Source of the DNA: Clostridia bacterium
GTDB lineage: Bacteria; Bacillota; Clostridia; HGM11327
DNA: 12,596 bases
Assembly: GCA_017935525.1 (NCBI GenBank)
Contig: JAGBHJ010000066.1
Span: forward strand, 1-12,596
Direction: 5' to 3'
Below, in pieces: positions 7,458-12,596 of the stretch. The translations under genes were made by a program, and so were the position numbers. The stretch's first letter is position 1, and the number at the start of each line of letters is the position of its first letter. The notes under the pieces are model-generated. The model worked only from the letters and a program-made list of their open reading frames with translations, ran no database searches and was not told the origin of the DNA.

Positions 7458-8570
7458 ATGATAGAGCTTATGGAACCGCAAAACAATGTCACCGTATCCC
7501 TTTTGACTGACGTTCTGCGCGAATTTATGCAGAGGGAAAGGGCAGGAGAGCACAGATGCCCTGACGGCTCAAAGACTTACGATGAGATATATCATTGGCT
7601 GGACGAAAAATACGTTCACGATTTCTGGGGGGATTACGTTTCCAACCCCGACAGACTCAATCTGACAAAACCGCAGTATATCAAATTCACCTGGAGGGCG
7701 GACATCCCCTGCCACTTGGAGATCTTCAGGGATGCAAAATTTCCCAACGACCCTCTTGCGGCGCACGTAACCCCGACTGTATTTGACAACGGGGTATATT
7801 CCGCCACGGCAGGTAATATGTTTATGCGCACGGAATATACGTGGCAGGTGGTGGCGGACGATGGCTCGCAAAGGAGCGAGGTCAGGGCGTTTTTTACCGC
7901 TGATGAATTCCCCAGAACCGTCTATGCCAAGGGTACTGCCAACATAAGGGACATTGGCGCGTGGACCACTTACGACGGCAGGCACGTTCGGCAGGGCTGC
8001 ATATACCGCGGCGCGGCGTTGGATTACGAATGCAGTAGTGAGTATAAGCTTTCCCCCGAGGGCAATTACGTGCTGGGCGAGGTGGTCAAGATAAAAAACG
8101 ATGCCGACATCAGATACGACTCCGTGGACAAGCTCCACAAGAGCGAAATAGACGGCGTTGCATTCCATCACCTGGTATGCAGGGGGTGCGAGAATTTCTA
8201 TATAGAAATGAATTTTGCCCATCTTAAGAGAGTGGTTGAGTTTTTTGCTGATGAAAATAACTATCCCATATATTTCCACTGTGCGGCAGGTGCGGACAGA
8301 ACGGGGACTCTTGCATTCTTTTTGGGAATACTGTTGGGCGTTCCCGTGGATCAGCTGGTGGCGGATTATAACCTTACTGCGTTGACTGTTACTGCCAGAC
8401 GATGCCTTACCCTTGCATACGGTACGGACAGAGGCAGATTTGAGGGGGGACAGCAGGAGGGAGAGCCCATAGAGGTGACCGCCATGAGAAACAGCGAAAG
8501 ATTTCTTATGGAGACCTGTGGTGTAAGCCGTGACACTATTGACAAGCTTCGAAGCAACCTCATTGAGTAA
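7458..8570 (+). CDS. Tyrosine-phosphatase-like protein with FnIII-like N-terminal module (paralog 2 of 3)
   Basis: A 370-aa cytoplasmic paralog. ATG at 7458 is preferred because GGAG (7448-7451) lies 6 nt before it and the product then starts MIELMEP like its neighbours. A TTG at 7446, directly after the previous stop, is the alternative and would add four residues. Layout as in paralog 1: opening segment with SLLTDVLREF, FnIII-like module about 72-150 (PQYIKFTWRADIPCHLEI to YTWQVVADDG, W129), then phosphatase domain with NIRDIG (162-167; the second Gly of the usual NxRDxGG is Ala), DIR (217-219) and HCAAGADRTGT (Cys275, Arg281). Catalytic Cys and Arg are intact. It is shorter than its neighbours, mainly from gaps before the FnIII-like part and in the linker after RGAAL. 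Substrate unknown. Its position between two homologues implies tandem duplication and co-transcription. Confidence 0.88.
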   Translation: MIELMEPQNNVTVSLLTDVLREFMQRERAGEHRCPDGSKTYDEIYHWLDEKYVHDFWGDYVSNPDRLNLTKPQYIKFTWRADIPCHLEIFRDAKFPNDPLAAHVTPTVFDNGVYSATAGNMFMRTEYTWQVVADDGSQRSEVRAFFTADEFPRTVYAKGTANIRDIGAWTTYDGRHVRQGCIYRGAALDYECSSEYKLSPEGNYVLGEVVKIKNDADIRYDSVDKLHKSEIDGVAFHHLVCRGCENFYIEMNFAHLKRVVEFFADENNYPIYFHCAAGADRTGTLAFFLGILLGVPVDQLVADYNLTALTVTARRCLTLAYGTDRGRFEGGQQEGEPIEVTAMRNSERFLMETCGVSRDTIDKLRSNLIE

Positions 8571-8587
8571 CAGAAAGGAGAAAGCTC

Positions 8588-9733
8588 GTGATAGAATTGA
8601 TATCCCCTGCAGATGGGGAGAAAATATCTCTTTTGACGGACGTCATGAGGGAGTTTGTTGAGAGACAATACAGCGGACAACACGTATATGCGGAAGACCC
8701 GGAGGAATTCCCCGACGCAGAGGATTCCTACGCTTGGCTCAGGGAAAAGTACGGCAAGGGTTTTACCCGCAATTATGCAGGCAATCCCAACGAGGTAAAC
8801 CTTACAAAGCCTCAATACATCAAGTTTTCGTGGAAGGCGGATGTTCCATGCCACGTGGAGATAACCTGCTCCGTAAAATACCCCAACGATCCACAGACGG
8901 AAATATTGCCGCCCGAGCTTGACGGCGATATCTACACCTGCGAGGCGGGAAATTTCTTTATGCGTACGGAGTACAGCTGGCAGGTGGTATCCGATGATGG
9001 CAAGCAGCACAGCGAGCTCCGCAGATTTGTCACTTTGGACGAGTTCCCCAGAGCCATATTTGCCCAGGGCGGCGGCAACATCCGTGACCTTGGCGGATTA
9101 AAGACCTACGACGGCAAAAGCCTACGTCAGGGCTGTGTATACAGAGGTGGGGCTTTGGAATGCTACCTTGAGGAGGTCCTCAAAAGCAATGAAAGGTCAT
9201 ACAGCCTTACCCCCCGCGGCAAGCACGTGTTGAGAGATCTTGTAAGGATCAAAAAGGACATAGATATCCGCAAGGACTCCGTAGGTGTTTTGAATGAAAG
9301 CCCTTTGGGAGGAGACGTAGAGCTTCTCCACCTGACTTTGAGGGGCTACGAGCTGTTTTACGACACGCCTTGGGCAAACAAGACCAAGGAGCTGTTTGAT
9401 TTGCTTGCTGACGAAAGCAACTACCCCGTTTACCTCCATTGCATGGTGGGTGCGGACAGAACAGGAACAGTAATGTGCTTTTTGGAGATGCTTTTGGGTG
9501 TGTCAAGGAAGGATCTGATTGCGGATTATAACATTACATCCCTCTCATTAAGGGATATCAGACTGATCCCTCCGGACGGCGAGTGTGACCAGAACAGATT
9601 TCTCGGCGGCATGGGGGACCACGAGCCCGTTGAGGAAACTGTCAAGAGGAATTGTGAGAAATTTCTTATGGACAAATTCGGCATTACGATGGAGACCATC
9701 GAAAAGGTCAGAAAGAACCTCATTGAAGAATAA
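8588..9733 (+). CDS. Tyrosine-phosphatase-like protein with FnIII-like N-terminal module (paralog 3 of 3)
   Basis: A 381-aa cytoplasmic paralog with a GTG start at 8588, supported by AAAGGAG (8574-8580) 7 nt upstream and by MIELISP at the same position as in the other two. The opening segment contains SLLTDVMREF. The FnIII-like module covers about 75-150 (PQYIKFSWKADVPCHVEI to YSWQVVSDDG). The phosphatase domain has NIRDLGG (164-170), RQGCVYRGGAL, DIR (226-228) and P-loop HCMVGADRTGT (Cys285, Arg291). It follows paralog 2 by 17 nt and is the last gene before the operon terminator. In the linker after RGGAL it carries an extra stretch (CYLEEVLKSNERS) that paralog 1 has in shorter form. By eye it is closer to paralog 2 than to paralog 1 in the FnIII-like part. 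Substrate unknown. Confidence 0.88.
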   Translation: MIELISPADGEKISLLTDVMREFVERQYSGQHVYAEDPEEFPDAEDSYAWLREKYGKGFTRNYAGNPNEVNLTKPQYIKFSWKADVPCHVEITCSVKYPNDPQTEILPPELDGDIYTCEAGNFFMRTEYSWQVVSDDGKQHSELRRFVTLDEFPRAIFAQGGGNIRDLGGLKTYDGKSLRQGCVYRGGALECYLEEVLKSNERSYSLTPRGKHVLRDLVRIKKDIDIRKDSVGVLNESPLGGDVELLHLTLRGYELFYDTPWANKTKELFDLLADESNYPVYLHCMVGADRTGTVMCFLEMLLGVSRKDLIADYNITSLSLRDIRLIPPDGECDQNRFLGGMGDHEPVEETVKRNCEKFLMDKFGITMETIEKVRKNLIEE

Positions 9734-9746
9734 CTCATGTAACTTG

Positions 9747-9785
9747 CTCCCTTTTGGCACGGTAGTGCCCGAAGGGAGTTTTTTT
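9747..9785 (+). terminator. Rho-independent terminator of the phosphatase operon
   Basis: CTCCCTT (9747-9753) pairs with AAGGGAG (9772-9778). Inside it GGCAC (9756-9760) pairs with GTGCC (9765-9769) around a GGTA loop. Seven T follow (9779-9785). It lies 13 nt after the stop of paralog 3. Confidence 0.93.
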
Positions 9786-9887
9786 GTTGCTGTGTGGCGG
9801 ATGTGCGACCAAGAGCCGTTTTACGGACTACCGCAGGCCTCCCCTACGCCATCGTGCCCACAAGGAGCCAAGCCCCCCCTGCCCAAC

Positions 9888-9918
9888 AAAAACGGCGGAG
9901 AGGCTTTGCTCTCCGCCG
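9888..9918 (-). terminator. Rho-independent terminator of the oxidoreductase gene
   Basis: A perfect 10-bp stem (9893-9902 with 9909-9918) has a 6-nt loop and, read on the reverse strand, is followed by five T (9892-9888). It begins 15 nt after the oxidoreductase stop at 9934. The 100 nt between it and the opposing operon terminator (9786-9887) hold only GC-rich degenerate sequence and no gene. Confidence 0.92.
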
Positions 9919-9933
9919 AGATCCGTCGATCGA

Positions 9934-11202
9934 TTATTGCTGGTTCTTTCTCTTTTCCATATATCTTGCATGTGCTGCGTCGTATTCTGCCATGGATTCC
10001 TCTGTGGGGATGTACTCGGAGAGCTCTGTGGAGGGCATCGTGGGCGGTGTTCCGTCAGAGCCGTACAAGGGAGTGGAGAAGTCGTTTTCGTACTTCACGC
10101 GATCTTCCTCCAGACGGAAGTTGGGAACGTCGTAGGGTACGCCATATTCAAGCGCACTCTTGTGTGCCAGAATAGCAACCGCAGAAAGGGTCGTGCCAAA
10201 ATATACGTCAAACAGGGGCTGCTTGTTTTCTCTGATGCAGTCGATGAATTCCTTGACAGTAAAGAAGTCGCCGCCGCCATGACCTGCCTTTTCAGCCAGC
10301 TCCTTGTCCTCAATATTCCACTCGGGATAATAAGAGTTTGTCTCCTTCATGCCCTCGGGGATAAAGCTGTCGTTAAAGCGGAGTGTGATGCGCTCTGTGT
10401 CACCTCTTACATTTTCGATCTGGCCGATGGAGCCGCAAACTCTGTAAGTGTTGTCGTGCGCGCCAAACTGTGACCAGCCGAATACTCTGAATACAGAGCC
10501 GTCGTCGTTAAAGCAGCTTACCATAGCACTTCTGTCGGGGAGTCTCCAGTAAAGGTCTCCCATAAAGTTCTCCTTTGTGTGAGGATATGATATGGGGAAT
10601 GCGGAAACTCTCTTGGGCATAACTCCCGTGATGTAGCACAGCGGAGCCAATGCGTGTGTGATGTAGTAAACTCTGGGCATATGGTATCTCCAGTGTCTGG
10701 AATGGGGGCAAAGCTCACTTGTCCAGCCGTCACCCCAGATGGGATGGTTGTATTCACCCTCTGCATACAAAACCTTGCCCAGAACACCGCTTTGATATAC
10801 TCTGCGCATTTCCTGGTTAAACTTCATGTAGGGATAATTCTCAGCCAGCATATAGATGGCTTCGCTCTTTTCAGCAGCACGTACCAACGCAACCGCGTCA
10901 CCCATTGTACCTGCAGGAGTACACTCACTGAGAACGTGAATGTTCTTTTCAAGCGCCTTTACAGCGTAGGGTGCGTGCTCGTGGAAATAGTTTGCCACAA
11001 CGATGGCTTCAAGACCCTCGTGGTTGATAAAGTCATCAAAGTTGGTGTAAACCCCTGCATTGGGGAATCTTGCGCTCTCTGACTTAAGAAGATCCTCGTT
11101 CTTGTCGCAAAGAGCAACGATCTCGCCACCGCACGCAAGGATGTTGCCGATAAAAGAACCTCCTCTGCCAAGGCCAAAAATTCCGAATTTGATCTGTTTC
11201 AT
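9934..11202 (-). CDS. Gfo/Idh/MocA-family NAD(P)-dependent oxidoreductase
   Basis: A 422-aa cytoplasmic enzyme with start ATG at 11202 behind AAAAGGAGAA (11207-11216). The N-terminal Rossmann fold shows GIFGLGRGGSF (7-17) for dinucleotide binding. The C-terminal alpha/beta domain includes AENYPYMKFNQEMRR (120-134), HSRHWRYHMPRVYYITHALAP (from about 167; candidate active-site histidines) and AGHGGGDFF (306-314). Members of this family oxidise or reduce sugars, inositols or sugar acids, or act by transient oxidation as in GH109 glycosidases; the substrate here cannot be told. The usual catalytic EKP lysine motif is replaced by ECTPAG (93-98), as I recall in a gut-Clostridia subfamily with a similar EGEYNHP segment. 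It is a single gene with its own terminator, facing the phosphatase operon tail to tail. No sugar kinase or transporter is adjacent. The 94-bp repeat array lies upstream. Confidence 0.92.
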   Translation of the reverse strand: MKQIKFGIFGLGRGGSFIGNILACGGEIVALCDKNEDLLKSESARFPNAGVYTNFDDFINHEGLEAIVVANYFHEHAPYAVKALEKNIHVLSECTPAGTMGDAVALVRAAEKSEAIYMLAENYPYMKFNQEMRRVYQSGVLGKVLYAEGEYNHPIWGDGWTSELCPHSRHWRYHMPRVYYITHALAPLCYITGVMPKRVSAFPISYPHTKENFMGDLYWRLPDRSAMVSCFNDDGSVFRVFGWSQFGAHDNTYRVCGSIGQIENVRGDTERITLRFNDSFIPEGMKETNSYYPEWNIEDKELAEKAGHGGGDFFTVKEFIDCIRENKQPLFDVYFGTTLSAVAILAHKSALEYGVPYDVPNFRLEEDRVKYENDFSTPLYGSDGTPPTMPSTELSEYIPTEESMAEYDAAHARYMEKRKNQQ

Positions 11203-11289
11203 AATATTCTCCTTTTAATATATCGTATTTTTTACGAGAAAACAGCTCTGTTTCCCGTGAATAGCTAATGTTACAAAAACCCACAATCC

Positions 11290-11385
11290 TCGTTTGTTTC
11301 TCACGATATGGCTTCTCCTTTGAGGACAAGGACTGATCTTCGATCAGTTCTGTAGTTGTCACCGCAGGTGACTGATGAGGTGTTG
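11290..11385 (-). repeat. Dispersed intergenic repeat, copy 2, with two hairpins
   Basis: Read on the reverse strand it starts CAACACCTCATCAGTCA at 11385, matching copy 1 at 6130 in opposite orientation. It holds two clean stem-loops: GTCACC-GCA-GGTGAC (11358-11372) and ACTGATC-TTC-GATCAGT (11332-11348). The end towards 11290 is approximate. It lies between the oxidoreductase start and the first 94-bp array. The remaining 11217-11289 stretch has no convincing -35/-10 pair of its own. Confidence 0.5.
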
Positions 11386-11426
11386 AAGATGACGAAAATC
11401 AATCATCGTAAATGTTGTACCACCGT

Positions 11427-11706
11427 AAAACGCGCAATCCGCATTTCTACCCCAAACGATTCAATAATCACATTATAACAAACGAAGTTTGTGCATTAGA
11501 TGTGATTATTATATCATAATGAAATGCGCAATCCGCATTTCTACCTCAAATGATTCAATAATCACATTATAACAAACGAAGTTTGTACCTCATATGTGAT
11601 TATTATATCATAATGAAATGCGCTATCCGCATTTCTACCTCAAATGATTCAATAATCACATTATAACGAACGAAGTTTGTACATTAGATGTGATTATTAT
11701 ATCATA
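11427..11706. repeat. 94-bp tandem repeat array 1 (three copies)
   Basis: Three head-to-tail copies start at 11427, 11521 and 11615 with an exact 94-bp period. Each unit has inverted repeat A, GAAATGCG-N5-CGCATTTC (copy 1 degenerate: AAAACGCG on the left), and inverted repeat B, whose outer arms AATAATCACAT and ATGTGATTATT enclose an inner hairpin ACAAAC-GAA-GTTTGT (ACGAAC in copy 3). Copies 1 and 2 end ATATCATAAT. The array is non-coding and lies upstream of the minus-strand oxidoreductase. It is not a CRISPR: there is no short constant repeat with unique spacers, since the whole unit repeats. Confidence 0.93.
11508..11704 (-). promoter_or_regulatory. Repeat-borne extended -10 elements (array 1)
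   Basis: On the reverse strand each copy carries TGATATAAT, matching the extended -10 consensus TGnTATAAT, at 11508-11516, 11602-11610 and 11696-11704. All point towards the oxidoreductase gene. No good -35 hexamer is present; that region is occupied by the GAAATGCG palindrome of the neighbouring unit (for copy 3 there is no such unit to the right). The closest element is about 300 nt from the start codon, with dispersed repeat copy 2 between. Confidence 0.4.
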
Positions 11707-11707
11707 G

Positions 11708-11731
11708 TTTTCCATTGATTTATATGGAAAA
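11708..11731. repeat. Inverted repeat downstream of the EamA gene
   Basis: TTTTCCAT and ATGGAAAA form an 8-bp perfect inverted repeat around an 8-nt loop, at the junction where array 1 ends. It could form an RNA hairpin at the end of the EamA transcript, but no T-tract follows on the reverse strand, so it is a poor terminator. Confidence 0.3.
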
Positions 11732-11785
11732 TTTCCGTGAAAATATGGAAATAAGTTGTATATCCCGCAGTTACAATACCGGTGG

Positions 11786-11843
11786 GCTCGGCAAAATGGC
11801 GGTCACTCGTACCACTCTGAAGGAGCTCGGCATAAATAGGCGG
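11786..11843. repeat. Short imperfect direct repeat after the EamA stop
   Basis: GCTCGGCA followed after 4-6 nt by GGCGG occurs at 11786-11802 and again at 11825-11843, the second directly next to the EamA stop codon. It may be a trace of duplication or insertion. Function unknown. Confidence 0.3.
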
Positions 11844-11845
11844 CA

Positions 11846-12259
11846 TTATAAAACCATTACCAGAGTACCGACCCCAATGAGTATGCAGCCTATCAATGAT
11901 TTAATTGTAAACTGCTCGTGCAGAAAGACAAATGCCAATACCAAGGTTATTATAACGCTTAATTTGTCGATGGGGACGATCTTTGACGCCTCGCCCAGCT
12001 GCAACGCCTTATAATAACACAGCCACGAAGCGCCTGTTGCCAACCCTGACAGAATAAGAAACACCCAGCTTCTTTTGCTTATTTCCGATATCCCGTTTTG
12101 AGCATTTGTGAGGAAGACCATCCCCCACGCCATAATTACAACAACAACGGTCCTTATGGCTGTTGCAAGGTTTGAATTGACCCCATCTATGCCGATCTTT
12201 GCCAATATAGAAGTGAGCGCTGCAAATATTGCGGACAGCAATGCCAGAATAAACCACAT
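11846..12259 (-). CDS. Single-domain EamA/DMT-family membrane protein
   Basis: A 137-aa integral membrane protein of the drug/metabolite transporter superfamily. ATG at 12259 is chosen because GGGGGAT lies about 8 nt upstream; a TTG at 12274 would add five residues but has no ribosome-binding site. It holds one EamA domain with about five hydrophobic segments (roughly 2-20, 32-50, 64-84, 98-114 and 119-137) and the family's pattern ASWLCYYKALQLGEASKIVPIDKLSV (77-102, given in part: YYKALQLGEAS, PIDKLS), then VFLHEQ. Two-domain DMT exporters are about twice this length; single-domain members of about 140 aa are a known class and would work as dimers, so it does not look truncated. The substrate cannot be told. 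It is the only gene between the two 94-bp repeat arrays, and a repeat-derived promoter element lies just upstream. Confidence 0.88.
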   Translation of the reverse strand: MWFILALLSAIFAALTSILAKIGIDGVNSNLATAIRTVVVVIMAWGMVFLTNAQNGISEISKRSWVFLILSGLATGASWLCYYKALQLGEASKIVPIDKLSVIITLVLAFVFLHEQFTIKSLIGCILIGVGTLVMVL

Positions 12260-12302
12260 ATAGTGATCCCCCAATCTTGTATCTCTCCAACTGTACTCTA
12301 TT

Positions 12303-12596
12303 GCGATTATTATACCATAATGAAATGCGTAATCCGCATTTCTACCTCAGTCGGTTCAATAATTACATCAGAAGAAGCGAAGCTGCATTCACTAGTGTAA
12401 TTATTATACCACAATGAAACGCGCTATCCGCATTTCTACCTCATATGGTTCAATAATTACATCAGAAGAAGCGAAGCTTCATTCCATAATGTAATTATTA
12501 TACCATAATGAAATGCGCTATCCGCATTTCTACCTCATATGGTTCAATAATCACATCATAACAAACGCAGTTTGTTCCTTAGTTGTGATTATTATA
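12303..12596. repeat. 94-bp tandem repeat array 2 (partial copy, two full copies, one copy cut by the window edge)
   Basis: It begins with a partial unit tail (12303-12321), then copies start at 12322, 12416 and 12510, again with a 94-bp period; the last is cut at 12596. Inverted repeat A is GAAATGCG-N5-CGCATTTC (GAAACGCG in the second). Inverted repeat B has arms AATAATTACA and TGTAATTATT in the first two copies and AATAATCACA and TGTGATTATT in the third. The inner hairpin is GAAGC-GAA-GCTTC in the second copy, imperfect (GCTGC) in the first, and ACAAAC-GCA-GTTTGT in the third. It is in the same orientation as array 1 and upstream of the minus-strand EamA gene. Confidence 0.93.
12309..12317 (-). 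promoter_or_regulatory. Extended -10 promoter element for the EamA gene, derived from the 94-bp repeat
   Basis: Reverse-strand TGGTATAAT (consensus TGnTATAAT) lies in the partial repeat tail. A start near 12302 would give a leader of about 43 nt ending in GGGGGAT and the ATG at 12259. No consensus -35 is present; repeat A of the next unit occupies that region. Equivalent elements follow at 12403-12411 and 12497-12505. Confidence 0.5.

Noticed and set aside
9784..10473. 229-codon plus-strand open frame
   Set aside because: It starts inside the phosphatase-operon terminator region and runs antisense to the oxidoreductase; low-complexity product, no ribosome-binding site.
11715..12014. 99-codon plus-strand open frame
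   Set aside because: Overlaps the EamA gene in antisense and lacks a ribosome-binding site.
11427..12596. CRISPR array
   Set aside because: The complete 94-bp unit repeats with mutations spread over it; there are no unique spacers and no cas genes.

Overview
The window looks like chromosomal DNA from a low-to-mid GC Gram-positive bacterium, most likely a Clostridia member of the Oscillospiraceae/Ruminococcaceae type. The reasons are the RpoB sequence, near-consensus sigma-A promoters with 17-nt spacers, strong AGGAG ribosome-binding sites, an ATP-type PEP carboxykinase of a Clostridia-like branch, and intergenic palindromic repeats of a kind I recall from gut Firmicutes. The taxonomic placement is inference; no rRNA or other marker is present.

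Layout. (1) 1-3747, minus strand: rpoB, complete at its N-terminus and running off the left edge inside an acidic C-terminal tail. It has its own promoter and a leader of about 190 nt; no rplJ-rplL lies upstream. (2) 3748-4400: divergent intergenic region holding the rpoB and pckA promoters, a pair of near-identical 21-bp palindromes and a structured pckA leader. (3) 4401-6050, plus strand: pckA, closed by a strong terminator. (4) 6300-9733, plus strand: three tandem paralogous genes for cytoplasmic tyrosine-phosphatase-like proteins with a FnIII-like N-terminal module. They have one textbook promoter, gaps of 12 and 17 nt between coding regions, and a shared terminator, so they look like a one-family operon. 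(5) 9934-11202, minus strand: a solitary Gfo/Idh/MocA-family oxidoreductase with its own terminator. (6) 11203-12596: a repeat-rich zone with two arrays of an exact 94-bp period (three copies each, plus a partial copy) flanking a small single-domain EamA-type membrane protein on the minus strand.

The core genes (rpoB, pckA) are ordinary housekeeping genes with highly biased codon use. The most interesting material is the 94-bp repeat family. Each unit carries two inverted repeats, one with a base-pair-preserving substitution between copies, and each carries a minus-strand TGnTATAAT extended -10 element pointing at the minus-strand gene beside the array. In one place that element sits where a promoter for the EamA gene is expected. 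The triple FnIII-phosphatase operon and the 21-bp palindrome pair around the pckA promoter are the other two candidates for undescribed biology. No rRNA, tRNA, CRISPR array, transposase or phage gene is visible.
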